Positions 38,809 to 48,112 of a stretch of DNA of 64,000 nucleotides are shown one piece after another. The position numbers were made by a program, and so were the translations under genes. The stretch comes from Sphingobium nicotianae (lineage in GTDB: Bacteria > Pseudomonadota > Alphaproteobacteria > Sphingomonadales > Sphingomonadaceae): positions 310,001 through 374,000 of the forward strand of contig NZ_JAHGAW010000002.1 in NCBI RefSeq assembly GCF_018603885.1. Reading direction: 5' to 3'. The number at the start of each line of letters is the position of its first letter. Position 1 is the stretch's first letter. The notes under the pieces were generated by a model, which was given only the letters and a program-made list of their open reading frames with translations, was not told the DNA's origin and did not search any database.

Positions 38809-40701
38809 GTGAGGAGGATCGTGCGTCGATCGGCCCGCAGGCTTCGCGCGCTGTTTGCCGTCGCGATCGTCGCCGCCCTGACGGCGTCCGCCCCCGCGGC
38901 CGATAGCGACGTCACCACCAGCTATGGCTTCGCGACCTTCGGTACGCTCAAATATCCCGCGAATTTTACCCACTTCGCCTACACCAATCCTGACGCGCCC
39001 AAGGGCGGCGTCTATCGCGCCGCCCAGCTCGGCTATTTCGACAGCTTCAACGCTTTCGATGCCATCGCCATCGCGCCGATCAGCCTGACGGGCCTCTACG
39101 ATCAGCTCCTGTCGCGCAGCGGCGATGAGCCTGCCTCCTATTATGGCTTGCTCGCCGAGACGCTTAGCTATCCCAGGGACATCGGCTGGGTCGAGTTCAA
39201 GCTGCGCGAGAAGGCCCGGTTCAGCGACGGGACGCCGGTTACGCCCGAGGACGTGATCTTTTCGCTCAATGCCTTGCGCGGGCTCACCGTCCGCCCCGTC
39301 TTCCGCCGCATCGCCGCCTCGGTGAAGGACGTCATCAAGACCGGGCCGCACAGCGTGCGCTTCATCCTCAGCCAGAAGAACAACCGGACCCTCGTGACCA
39401 CGGTGGGCGAGCTGATGGTCGTTCCGGCGCATTATTACCGCCACCGGGATTTCCTGAAAAAGTCGATGGAAAAGCCGGTCGGCTCCGGTCCCTATGAGAT
39501 CGATAGGTTCAGCCCGGGCCGCTCGGTGACACTCCGGCTGCGCAAGGATTATTGGGGCAAGGATCTGCCGGTCAACAAGGGCCGCTACAATATGGACCTG
39601 CGCACCGACTATTATCGCGATGCCGCGGTGATGGCCGAAGCGTTCCTGAGCGGCGACTATGATGCGCGCATCGAAACCTCGGCGCTGCAATGGCCCAGCG
39701 AGCGACGCCTGCCCCAGTTCCGCGACGGCGATCTGATCCGCTCCGAGATCCATTACACCAAAAGCATCTCCTATCAGGGCATCGTCCTCAACACGCGCCG
39801 GCCCTTCTTCAGCGACCGCCGCGTGCGCGAGGCGATGCTGCATGCCTTCGATTTCGAGTGGTTCCGTGCCAATGTGCTCCATGGCTATCATGGCCGCGTC
39901 ACCGACTATTTCCAGAACAGCGCGTTCGGCATCCATGGCGTGCCGATCGGTGGCGAGCGTGCCATGCTGGAGCCCTGGCGGACGAAGCTGCCGCCCGCGC
40001 TCTTCACCCGGCCGATCAGCCTGCCGGTGCTGGGCTCGCGCCAGAAGCAGCGCGACAATCTGCTGCAGGCGGCCGCGCTGTTGAAGGCGGCGGGCTATCG
40101 CATCGAGAATTTGCGGCTGGTCTACCCGGGGACGCACCGGCCGGTGGCGCTCGACTTCATGCTGGGCATGGGGGTGGCGCAGGAGCGCTATGTCGCCCAA
40201 TTCGTGCGCAATCTCGATCGGCTGGGCGTCACCGTCAATCTGAAGATCTACGACACCTCGACCGTGCGGCAGCTCACCGCGCGCTATGATTTCGACATGC
40301 GCATCTCGCTGCCGGGCGTGCCGGTGCTGATCACGCCGGGCAGCGAGATGAAGAATCAATATGGCTCGGCGGGCGTGACGCAGAAGGACAGCGGCAATCT
40401 CGCCGGCGTCGACGACCCGGTGGTGGATGCGTTGCTGGAGACGATCGCCACAGCGCGGGATCGCGAGACAGTGGTCGATGCCATGCGCGCGCTCGACCGG
40501 GTGCTGATGTGGGGCATCTATTCGATCCCGCTCCATCATATCTATCCGGCGCCGACCGGGGTGATGCCCTTCACTTACTGGAACAAGTTCGGTCGCCCGC
40601 CGATCGAGGCGCGCGACTTCTTCGGCATCCCGACCGATACCTGGTGGATCGACACGGCGAAGCAGGCGGCGCTGCGCAAGCGGCTGGGCAAGGATATATG
40701 A
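38809..40701 (+). CDS. ABC transporter substrate-binding protein, family 5 (YejA-like), orphan
   Basis: A 630-residue exported protein. The GTG at 38809 follows GGGGAGG at ideal spacing; its arginine-rich signal peptide ends ...ASAPAAD. Family-5 features are SYGFATFGTLKYPANFTHF, FKLREKARFSDGTPVTPEDV, VGSGPYEIDRFSPGR and GIVLNTRRPFFSDRRVREAM. YejA-type proteins bind oligopeptides such as microcin C or murein peptides. No permease or ATPase genes lie nearby, so the partner transporter must be elsewhere. An ATG at 38764 is a less likely start. Confidence 0.9.
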   Translation: MRRIVRRSARRLRALFAVAIVAALTASAPAADSDVTTSYGFATFGTLKYPANFTHFAYTNPDAPKGGVYRAAQLGYFDSFNAFDAIAIAPISLTGLYDQLLSRSGDEPASYYGLLAETLSYPRDIGWVEFKLREKARFSDGTPVTPEDVIFSLNALRGLTVRPVFRRIAASVKDVIKTGPHSVRFILSQKNNRTLVTTVGELMVVPAHYYRHRDFLKKSMEKPVGSGPYEIDRFSPGRSVTLRLRKDYWGKDLPVNKGRYNMDLRTDYYRDAAVMAEAFLSGDYDARIETSALQWPSERRLPQFRDGDLIRSEIHYTKSISYQGIVLNTRRPFFSDRRVREAMLHAFDFEWFRANVLHGYHGRVTDYFQNSAFGIHGVPIGGERAMLEPWRTKLPPALFTRPISLPVLGSRQKQRDNLLQAAALLKAAGYRIENLRLVYPGTHRPVALDFMLGMGVAQERYVAQFVRNLDRLGVTVNLKIYDTSTVRQLTARYDFDMRISLPGVPVLITPGSEMKNQYGSAGVTQKDSGNLAGVDDPVVDALLETIATARDRETVVDAMRALDRVLMWGIYSIPLHHIYPAPTGVMPFTYWNKFGRPPIEARDFFGIPTDTWWIDTAKQAALRKRLGKDI

Positions 40702-41023
40702 GCCGCTGTCCTACGCGGCCGCCGCTGTGGCATGAGGGGCGCGCGCAGCGCCGCCGGTTCTTTGACCTCGTCAGACCATCCCCAAAATCAGCGATCCCCT
40801 CTTTCGCCCCGCGCGAAACTTTTGACGAAAATCACATGCGTCATATGTGCGATGTTCGTGAAGTTCTGGCGAAAAAATGGCCGTTTTCCGCCATATTTCT
40901 GTTATCACATGAGTGGCGAAGTTTACACTGCAGAGTGAAGATTGAACCATTGTCCCGCCCCGCGAGACATCGCATAGGACCGCTGCCCACGAGTCTGCGG
41001 GATTCTCAGCCCGAGGAGAGCGA
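40702..41023. other. Intergenic region before the MFS gene
   Basis: There are 322 bases without a gene. It contains inverted repeats such as CACAT-N7-ATGTG near 40836-40852 and GGCGAAAAAATGGCCGTTTTCCGCC at about 40873-40897, possible regulator sites for the gene at 41024. No RNA or coding signal was recognised. Confidence 0.35.
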
Positions 41024-42307
41024 ATGAAAAACTGGTTCGCCGGAACGTTCCGCTCCCTCCGGCTCTATAATTATCGGCTCTGGGCAGCCGGATCGCTCGT
41101 TTCCAATGTCGGCACCTGGATGCAGCGCATCGCGCAGGACTGGCTGGTGCTGACCGAGCTTACCCATCACAGCGCTTCTGCGGTCGGCATCACCATGGGC
41201 CTGCAGTTCGCGCCGCCGATCCTGTTCCTGCCCTGGACCGGCCTTGCGGCGGACTATTTTGATCAGCGCAAACTGATGCTGACCACCCAGGCGCTGATGG
41301 GCCTGCTGGCGCTGGCGCTCGGCCTGCTGACCGTGACCGGCGTCGTGCAGCTCTGGCATGTCTATGTCTTCGCCTTCCTGTTCGGCACGGTCGCCGCCTT
41401 CGATGCGCCGGTGCGGCAGACCTATGTGAGCGAGTTGGTCGGCGAGGCGGATCTCGCCAATGCCGTCGCCCTCAATTCGATGACCTTCAATGGCGCGCGG
41501 ATGCTCGGTCCGGCCGCTGCGGGCGTGCTCATCGCCGGTGTCGGCACCGGCTGGGCCTTTCTGCTCAATGGCGCCTCGTTCATCGCGGTCTTGCTCTCGA
41601 TCCTGTTCCTGCGCCGCAGCGAGCTTCGCCCCAGTGCCCGCGCCCAGCGCGGCAGGAGCAGCTTCGTCGACGGCTTCCGTTATGTCTGGCACCGGCCGGA
41701 TCTGCGCGCGAATTTGCTGATGCTGCTCATCATCGGCATGTTCGGCATGAACTTCGCCATCTTCATCGCGACCATGGCGGTGAAGGTCTTCCATGCCGAT
41801 GCCAACGGCTTCGGCCTGCTCACTTCGCTGATGGCGGTCGGCACGATCATCGGCGGGCTGATGGCGGCGGCGCGCGAGCGGCCTTATTTCAAGCATCTCG
41901 TCGCGGGTGCTGGCGTCTTCGGCGTGGGCTGCACGCTCGGTGCGCTGGCGCCGAGCTTCTGGCTCTACGGCGCAGCCCTCGTGCTGACCGGCATGGCCTC
42001 GCTCACCTTCCTCAACTCGACCAATGCGCTGCTCCAACTCTCGACCGAGCCCGCGATGCGCGGCCGGGTCATGGCGATCCGCATGGCGATCGCAATGGGC
42101 GGGACACCGATCGGCGCGCCGATCGTCGGTTGGGTCGCGGATCATGCCGGGCCGCGCTGGGCCATGGCCGTGGGCGCGGCGGCCGGCTTCGGCGCGCTGC
42201 TGGTCGGCATTGTCTATCTCATGAAGATCGCACCGCCCGATCGGGCAGCCTCTGGCGGACATCAGGCTGCACGTGAAGCCGTGGAACCGGGCGAGGAACT
42301 GACCTAA
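41024..42307 (+). CDS. MFS transporter, EntS/MFS_3 type
   Basis: A 427-residue carrier with about 12 helices. It has the MFS_3 start FRSLRLYNYRLWAAGSLVSNVGTWMQRIAQDWLVL, the DAPVRQTYVSELVG motif after helix 4, NGARMLGPAAAGVLI in helix 5 and NALLQLSTEPAMRGRVMAIR in the second half. Members export siderophores or other small molecules. The ATG follows GAGGAGAG. It converges with the HerA-like ATPase gene, leaving two bases between stop codons. Confidence 0.88.
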   Translation: MKNWFAGTFRSLRLYNYRLWAAGSLVSNVGTWMQRIAQDWLVLTELTHHSASAVGITMGLQFAPPILFLPWTGLAADYFDQRKLMLTTQALMGLLALALGLLTVTGVVQLWHVYVFAFLFGTVAAFDAPVRQTYVSELVGEADLANAVALNSMTFNGARMLGPAAAGVLIAGVGTGWAFLLNGASFIAVLLSILFLRRSELRPSARAQRGRSSFVDGFRYVWHRPDLRANLLMLLIIGMFGMNFAIFIATMAVKVFHADANGFGLLTSLMAVGTIIGGLMAAARERPYFKHLVAGAGVFGVGCTLGALAPSFWLYGAALVLTGMASLTFLNSTNALLQLSTEPAMRGRVMAIRMAIAMGGTPIGAPIVGWVADHAGPRWAMAVGAAAGFGALLVGIVYLMKIAPPDRAASGGHQAAREAVEPGEELT

Positions 42308-42309
42308 GC

Positions 42310-43770
42310 TCAGGCCGCGGCGGGCGCCGTCGAGACGCCGAGCTCCGGCAAAGCGACCGAGCGCTGGCCGCCGAAGCTGGTATGGACGACGATCAGCCCG
42401 TTCTTCTCGAGATATTCGAGCAGCCGGCGGATGCGGCCCGGCGAGCGCGTACCGTAAGCGCGCGCCAGTTCCTCGTCGCCGGGGCAGGGCAGGCCGGCCA
42501 GGGCCGATCGGGCGATCAGCAGGAAGGGCGCCAGCAGATCGTCCGGCACGCGCTCGGCGAGGCGTAGCGCGGCGCGCCATTGCGGATCGCCGCTGTCGCC
42601 GTCCCCGGCGACGGCCAGAGCGAAGCGGCGCCGGAAGCCAGCCATGTCCAGTCCGTGCAGCAGCACGCGCTGCATGCGGCAACGCACGCCGAAATCCTGG
42701 AACAGCACCGGAATGGGCCGATAGGTGCAGTCCGGTTCGGCGAGCATGTCGGCGAGGACGGCGCCGATGACAGCGTCCTTGTCCGGCGCCGGAGGCATGT
42801 CGCTCGTATCGGGTGTTTCGCCCTCGGCCGGACTCCCGGTGTCAGCCTCCGGCAAATCCAGCCGCGCGCTTGCGTCGATGGGCTCGGGCGCGAAGGAGAA
42901 TGCCGGTTCGCGCGCTTCCGGTTCGAGCGTCAGCAGGTCGTCCAGTTCGCCCGCTGGCGCGCTCGGCAAGGGGAGCAGGCCGTGCGAGGCGGTGCGCGTG
43001 CCGGTCTGCACCGCGCCGATCTTCACCGAGACCGGTCGGCGGCAGATTGCCGGCCCGAGGGCAAGGAAGCGGCCGCGTTCCAGATCGCGGATCTGCTCGG
43101 CCTGCCGCCGCTCCATGCCGAGCAGGTCGGCGGCACGCGCCATGTCGATGTCAAGGAAGGTGCGACCCATCAGGAAGTTGGAGGCTTCCGCCGCGACATT
43201 CTTGGCGAGCTTGGCCAGCCGCTGCGTGGCGATGACACCCGCGAGGCCGCGCTTGCGCCCCCGGCACATGAGGTTGGTCATGGCCGCCAGCGACAGGCGG
43301 CGGACGTCGTCGGTGACCTCGCCGGCGGCGGCGGGCGCGAACATCTGCGCCTCGTCGACCACCACGAGGGCTGGATACCAATGCTCGCGCGGAGCGTCGA
43401 ACAGGCCGTTGAGGAACAGGGCCGCGCAGCGCATCTGGGCTTCCAGCTCCAGCCCGTCGAGCGCGAGTACGATCGAGGCGCGGCGCGTGCGAACCTTGCT
43501 CGCGAGGCGCTCGATCTCGCGCTCGTTATGCGCGGCGCCATCGATCACGATATGGCCGAAGGCGTCGGCGAGCGACACGAAGTCGCCTTCCGGATCGATC
43601 ACCACCTGCTGGACGAGTCGCGCGCTCTCCTCCAGCATCCGGCGCAGCAGATGCGACTTTCCCGACCCGCTATTGCCCTGGACGAGCAAGCGCGTGGCGA
43701 GCAATTCTTCCATGTCCATGGGAACCGGCGCACCAGTGGCGTCGGTCCCGATAATGATCGATGAGGTCAC
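42310..43770 (-). CDS. HerA-like P-loop ATPase
   Basis: A 486-residue cytoplasmic ATPase of the HerA/FtsK branch. Walker A is GNSGSGKS at residues 32-39, Walker B is PALVVVDEAQMF, and an Arg-finger-like region lies in MCRGRKRGLAGVIATQRLAKL. The middle 260-340 is an acidic linker, and the C-terminal 150 residues look like a winged-helix unit (RIRRLLEYLEKNGLIVVHT). HerA proteins pump or resect DNA, usually with NurA; no nuclease is adjacent. The start is a GTG. Confidence 0.85.
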   Translation of the reverse strand: MTSSIIIGTDATGAPVPMDMEELLATRLLVQGNSGSGKSHLLRRMLEESARLVQQVVIDPEGDFVSLADAFGHIVIDGAAHNEREIERLASKVRTRRASIVLALDGLELEAQMRCAALFLNGLFDAPREHWYPALVVVDEAQMFAPAAAGEVTDDVRRLSLAAMTNLMCRGRKRGLAGVIATQRLAKLAKNVAAEASNFLMGRTFLDIDMARAADLLGMERRQAEQIRDLERGRFLALGPAICRRPVSVKIGAVQTGTRTASHGLLPLPSAPAGELDDLLTLEPEAREPAFSFAPEPIDASARLDLPEADTGSPAEGETPDTSDMPPAPDKDAVIGAVLADMLAEPDCTYRPIPVLFQDFGVRCRMQRVLLHGLDMAGFRRRFALAVAGDGDSGDPQWRAALRLAERVPDDLLAPFLLIARSALAGLPCPGDEELARAYGTRSPGRIRRLLEYLEKNGLIVVHTSFGGQRSVALPELGVSTAPAAA

Positions 43771-43878
43771 GCTGTCGTCATAGCCATGACGGGCCGAGGG
43801 GCAAGGGCGGGAAGAGCGACAGCGGTGAATTGGTGGGCGAATGCCAAACGGGTTTGGAACGAACGGACCCGGGCCTGT

Positions 43879-44337
43879 TCAATGCTGCTCGAAGCGCTCC
43901 AGCACCTTGCCCGCCCAGCCCATGATGTCCTTCGACTTGATCAACCATTGCCCGTCGACCTTGGCGACGACATCGCGGACATGGCCGCACCAGTGGAGAT
44001 GCGGCGGCTCGGGTGGATGATTGATCGTCGCCCAGGCATAGGAGCGTACGACCCAGTGATCGGGCCGTCCCTCGGGATCGGCCTCGAACACGAACTGAGC
44101 CATCTGGTGCTGATGGCCCGGAAAGTCCTTCCGGTCGTGGAACTTGAGGACCAGCCTTCGGATCTCGTCCTTGCCGCTCAGCTGTTCGAACTTGCCATCG
44201 CGTGCTTCCTCCGTCGCGACGCAGTCCTCGGTGAACAGCGCGACGTAGCCATCCGTGTCGCCGGTATCGAGCGCCCAGCTATAGCGGGCATAAAGCTCGA
44301 AAATAGCGAGGCGGTCTTCGGTGCTTGGGCCGGTCAT
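43879..44337 (-). CDS. SnoaL-like / NTF2-fold protein
   Basis: A 152-residue alpha+beta cone protein of the SnoaL_4 type: EDRLAIFELYARYSWALDTG then GYVALFTEDCVATEE, a mid strand GHQHQMAQFVFEADPEG and C-terminal HVRDVVAKVDGQWLIKSKDI. Such proteins act as small dehydratases, isomerases or ring-hydroxylating beta-like units. It starts three bases after the decarboxylase gene's stop with a GGAG site and is last in the AAHS-decarboxylase-SnoaL operon, so it probably handles the same aromatic compound. Confidence 0.85.
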   Translation of the reverse strand: MTGPSTEDRLAIFELYARYSWALDTGDTDGYVALFTEDCVATEEARDGKFEQLSGKDEIRRLVLKFHDRKDFPGHQHQMAQFVFEADPEGRPDHWVVRSYAWATINHPPEPPHLHWCGHVRDVVAKVDGQWLIKSKDIMGWAGKVLERFEQH

Positions 44338-44340
44338 GCT

Positions 44341-45384
44341 TCAATTCTCCAGGGGGGCGATATGGAAGATGCGCTCGGCATTGCCGTGATAGAGCGCGTG
44401 GCGCTCCGCATCGCTGACGGGCGCCGCATCCATGAAGTCGACCGCCGGCTTCTGCGGCTGATAGGGATAGTCGATGGCCCACAGCACATTGTCGATGCCG
44501 ATCTTATCGATCGTGTAGCGCAGCGCCAGCGGATCCTCGACGCCGCTCGTCGTGACCACGAAATTCTGTTGGAAATATTCCGCGATGCTGAGCTTGGTTT
44601 TGGGCGCGCGGCCAATGGCTTGCGCACGGCTGTTCATGAAGTTGATACGCCAGATCCAGAACGGGATCGCCTCGCCCATGTGGCCGATGCAGATCTTGAG
44701 CTTGGGGAAGGCGTCGAACACGCCGCCCGCCATCATGCGCACGACGTGGGTGCCGACCTCGACGCCATAGCCCCACATGGCGCTGTCCATGCCATAGTCC
44801 ATCAGCGGCCCCTTGAGCGTGTCCGACGCGGCGCGCGGGTGGATGTAGATGCAGGCGTCGAGCGCCTCGGCAGCTTCGAGGCAGGGCCAGAACTGGGGAT
44901 CGTCGAGATAGTCGCCATGCGTGTGGCTGTTGAGGATGAAGCCATTGAGCTTCAGCTCGTTGATCGCGCGTTCCATTTCTTTCGCTGCCCTTTTCGGGCT
45001 TTGCGGCGCGAAGCTCGCAAGGCCGGAGAAGCGCGTCGGCCGTTTCCGGCAGATCTCGGCGAGGCGATCATTGGCGAGCGCGGCGAGATCGGTCGCGGTG
45101 TCTGCATCGAACATCTGTACGCCCGGCGCGGTCAGCGAGAGGAGATGCATGTCGACGCCAAGCTGATCCATTTCGGACAGACGCTTTCCCTCGACATCAA
45201 GCAGCCCGTCGAGGAAGTGCATGGACGAATAGCCCGAAGCATCGGCGGGCGCATCGTAGATGCCGCGCACCAGCAGCTTGTCGAGGCTCTGGGTCGGGCC
45301 GCGCGAAGTCTCGCGCAGCTGCGCGGCCACCTCGGGAATCGTCCAGGCTTCTTCGGTGGCGATCTTGCGCATCTTCTGGGTCAT
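44341..45384 (-). CDS. Amidohydrolase family 2, LigW/gamma-resorcylate decarboxylase-like
   Basis: A 347-residue TIM-barrel enzyme. The family-typical start KIATEEAW supplies metal ligand E11. Further motifs are LSEMDQLGVDMHLLSLTAPGVQ, FILNSHTHGDYLDD, YIHPRA (His ligand), IGHMGEAIPFWIWR and AIDYPYQPQ (Asp ligand). This matches non-oxidative aromatic-acid decarboxylases such as 5-carboxyvanillate and gamma-resorcylate decarboxylases. The ATG follows GGAGAGAG and overlaps the stop of the AAHS transporter gene by four bases. The organisation suggests uptake then decarboxylation of one aromatic acid. Confidence 0.88.
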   Translation of the reverse strand: MTQKMRKIATEEAWTIPEVAAQLRETSRGPTQSLDKLLVRGIYDAPADASGYSSMHFLDGLLDVEGKRLSEMDQLGVDMHLLSLTAPGVQMFDADTATDLAALANDRLAEICRKRPTRFSGLASFAPQSPKRAAKEMERAINELKLNGFILNSHTHGDYLDDPQFWPCLEAAEALDACIYIHPRAASDTLKGPLMDYGMDSAMWGYGVEVGTHVVRMMAGGVFDAFPKLKICIGHMGEAIPFWIWRINFMNSRAQAIGRAPKTKLSIAEYFQQNFVVTTSGVEDPLALRYTIDKIGIDNVLWAIDYPYQPQKPAVDFMDAAPVSDAERHALYHGNAERIFHIAPLEN

Positions 45385-46613
45385 GTGCTGCTCTCTCCTG
45401 TGATCTTTGCCGATGCCTGTCCGGTGTGCCGCGCGAGCCAAAGCCCCAGAAGGCTGCAGATCGCAAGGGGCAGAACCGGCAGGACGAAGAAGTGGCGCGG
45501 CGTGCCGAAGCCGAGGATCAGCGCCAGCGATCCGGCGAGCGGCCCCATGACCGATCCGATGCGGCCGAAGCCGAGCGCGATGCCAAGGCCCGCGGCGCGC
45601 ATCTGCGGCGGATAGGAGGCGCCGGTCGATCCGTTGATGCAGTTCTGCGTGCCGGTGACGAGGGCGCCAGCGAGGACGATCAGCATCGTGAGCGGCACGA
45701 GACTCCATGCGTTTGCGGCCAGGGCGGCGAGGCAGACTGCCGCTGCGCCCGCGAACAGGGCGAGAATCCGCCAGTAACGTTCGGAGAGGAGCAGGCTTGC
45801 GACAATGCCGCCCACGACCCCGCCACTATGGTAGGCGGTGGCGACCAGCGCGGCGGTCCGTTCGGAGAAGCCCTGGTCTTTGATGAGCAAAGGGATCCAG
45901 CCGCCCAGCAGATAGACGCACATCAGCAGGAAGGTGTAGATGCCCCAGATCGCGAGCGTACGCGGCCGATAGAGCGGCGAGAGAATAGCGGCGAACTGCC
46001 ATTTTCCGGTGCGCGCCATGACCTCGCGGGTCAGCACCGGACTCTCGGTCAAGCCGAGCCAGAGTATGGCGGCGATCGCGATCGGCAGGATGCCGCCAAC
46101 CACGAAGATGCTTTGCCACCCATGCGTCGGCAGGAGCCAGGCCGATACGGCGCCGGCAACGACGCCACCAAAGGTGATGCCGATGCCGACCAGGCCCATG
46201 GACCGGGCAAGATGCTTGCGTGGCGCGAACTCGCCAGCCAGCGCGAGCGCGTTGGGCATGACCGCGCCGAGGCCGATGCCGATGAGGAAGCGAAGGAAGA
46301 TGAGATGTATCAGGCTCGTGGCGAACACGCAGACGAACGAGAGCAGTCCGTAGGACAGGCAGCTCAGGATCAGGATCATGCGCCGGCCATAACGATCACC
46401 CAGGGGACCTATGAACACCGCGCCGAAAAACACGCCGACGAGGCTGGCGCTGAGCAGTGGGCCAACCTGCGCGCGGCTGATCCCGAATTGTGCCACGATG
46501 GAAGGGGCGGCGAAATTGGCGGCTTGGAGATCGAAGCCTTCGACGACGAGCGCGAGCATGATGAGCAGAAAGCCGCGCCACCCGTGCGCGGGACTGTCGA
46601 TGCGTTGGTCCAA
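45381..46613 (-). CDS. MFS transporter, aromatic acid:H+ symporter (AAHS) family
   Basis: A 410-residue 12-helix carrier. Helix 1 has VEGFDLQAANFAAPSI, the AAHS Asp motif; loop 2-3 has GPLGDRYGRRMILI; helix 4-5 carries GIGLGAVMPNALALAGEF. The start is a TTG at 46613 with GGGGAGG seven bases before it. AAHS carriers such as PcaK and VanK import benzoate-type acids. It is first in an operon with a LigW-like decarboxylase and a SnoaL-like protein. Confidence 0.92.
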   Translation of the reverse strand: MDQRIDSPAHGWRGFLLIMLALVVEGFDLQAANFAAPSIVAQFGISRAQVGPLLSASLVGVFFGAVFIGPLGDRYGRRMILILSCLSYGLLSFVCVFATSLIHLIFLRFLIGIGLGAVMPNALALAGEFAPRKHLARSMGLVGIGITFGGVVAGAVSAWLLPTHGWQSIFVVGGILPIAIAAILWLGLTESPVLTREVMARTGKWQFAAILSPLYRPRTLAIWGIYTFLLMCVYLLGGWIPLLIKDQGFSERTAALVATAYHSGGVVGGIVASLLLSERYWRILALFAGAAAVCLAALAANAWSLVPLTMLIVLAGALVTGTQNCINGSTGASYPPQMRAAGLGIALGFGRIGSVMGPLAGSLALILGFGTPRHFFVLPVLPLAICSLLGLWLARHTGQASAKITGESST

Positions 46614-46825
46614 GCAAATCCTCCCCGATTCTTGACCTGACGCAGTGCGCCGGCGGCGCGCAATAGGACGGCTCCTCCCGACGGTTGCAAGCGGAAAGTG
46701 GATGACGCAGGCGCCACCCGTTGGGGCGGGTGTTCTCTCCTCCTGAGGAGGGAGACCGTATCATGGCAGACAGGGCACTGCTCTGCGCTGGCTGCCGGCC
46801 TCGGCATGATCGGCTTCGTCCTGAT

Positions 46826-48013
46826 CTAATCCTCGCCCTTGCGCTTCGTGCGCACCCATTGCGTTTCGCGCTTGCGCACAAGCCGCAGATAGACGGGGAT
46901 TTTCCACAGGATATAGAGTGGGATGCGGGCGAGCGTTGCGGCGCTGACCGTCGCCTGCCCGTCACGCAGCCAGGCGAGCACGAGCAGCGCCGCAACGATG
47001 ACGAACTCGGCGGCCAGAAGCAGCGCCGGCATGGCACAGGCGCCGAGCAGAGCGAGCAGGGTCGTGGCGGCGAGCACGACGAGGCCAAGAGTGACCAGCA
47101 GGGCGAGCGGGGGCACCAGCAGGCTCAGCCCGAACCAAGCCTGGCTAAGACGCAAGCGGGCCAGGTTACCCAGAGCCAGCGGCAGGCCATGCTTCAGCGC
47201 GGTCTGGATATAGCCATGCTCCCAGCGTGTGCGCTGCGTCAGCGTGTCTTGCCGGCTGGCGGCATCGCTCCAGGTGAAAGCCTGGCCGAGATAGAGCGGG
47301 GGCGAGCCTTGCCGGGCGAAGTCGATCCCGAGCACAAGATCCTCGACGAGATGGCTTGTCGCGAGCGGCGCCTTCTCGATCAGCGCCCAGGGAAAGGCCA
47401 TGCCCGTGCCGCCCAGGGTTGCGGGCGCGCCCAGCAGCGTCGCGCCGCGCGGCCGGACGCGGTTCTTGATCAGGAACGCGAAATTGGAAATCTGGGTCAT
47501 CGGGCCGTCGTCGGCGCGCGAGCGCAGCAGATAGCAGCTCTGCACGGGCCTTTGCTTCTCCACGGCCGTTTCGATCAGCAGGCGCAAATCCTCAGCGGCA
47601 ATCTCGCAGTCGGCATCGAGAACGACGAGGCACTCAGGCGGCGCATTGCGCAGCCAGTCCCGGCCGAAGGCGAGCGCATGGCCCTTGCCGCGATTGCGCG
47701 TGTCCCGCCGTTCGAGAACGGTCGCGCCTGCCGTGCGCGCAATGGCGGCCGTATCGTCGGAGCAATTGTCGGCAATGACGACAAGGCGAATGGTCTCGTC
47801 GAGGGCGGGCTGCAGCCGCGCGATCGTTTTTACGATGCCACCCGCTTCGTCATGCGCCGGCATCAGGATCGCGGCGCTATGCACTGTCCTGGAGCGAGCT
47901 GCGGGTCTTCCACGGTTCGGCGCCAGGACGCCCAGCAGCAGCTCGACGCCGAGCGTGGCGAGCAGGACCGCGGGGATGACGAACAAGGCCCAGGCGAGAC
48001 TATCGAGAATCAC
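46826..48013 (-). CDS. Family 2 glycosyltransferase, membrane-bound (exopolysaccharide type)
   Basis: A 395-residue protein with one N-terminal and about three C-terminal membrane helices. The GT2 core has AAILMPAHDEAGGIVKTI, VVIADNCSDDTAAIA, the DxD-like VVLDADCE and the processive-type QRTRWEHGY motif. It starts with GTG after a GGAG-containing leader. A peptidyl-prolyl-isomerase-like EpsD protein is encoded 99 bases upstream on the same strand, so both belong to an exopolysaccharide function. No other polymer genes are in the window. Confidence 0.88.
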   Translation of the reverse strand: MILDSLAWALFVIPAVLLATLGVELLLGVLAPNRGRPAARSRTVHSAAILMPAHDEAGGIVKTIARLQPALDETIRLVVIADNCSDDTAAIARTAGATVLERRDTRNRGKGHALAFGRDWLRNAPPECLVVLDADCEIAAEDLRLLIETAVEKQRPVQSCYLLRSRADDGPMTQISNFAFLIKNRVRPRGATLLGAPATLGGTGMAFPWALIEKAPLATSHLVEDLVLGIDFARQGSPPLYLGQAFTWSDAASRQDTLTQRTRWEHGYIQTALKHGLPLALGNLARLRLSQAWFGLSLLVPPLALLVTLGLVVLAATTLLALLGACAMPALLLAAEFVIVAALLVLAWLRDGQATVSAATLARIPLYILWKIPVYLRLVRKRETQWVRTKRKGED

Positions 48014-48112
48014 GGCATCAAACTCCGCGCGCCGTCATGCGACGGTTGGCGAGAATGAAACAGGGGGCGCTCCCGCATTGGAGAGCACCCCCTGTTTCCT
48101 GTCACGACCGGC

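Noticed and set aside
38740..40539. 599-codon open frame antisense to the binding-protein gene
   Set aside because: Same reason; the sense strand has a signal peptide and family motifs.
46737..46807. Possible small membrane protein frame ending LAAGLGMIGFVLI on the plus strand
   Set aside because: No start codon in frame with a ribosome site; too short to support.
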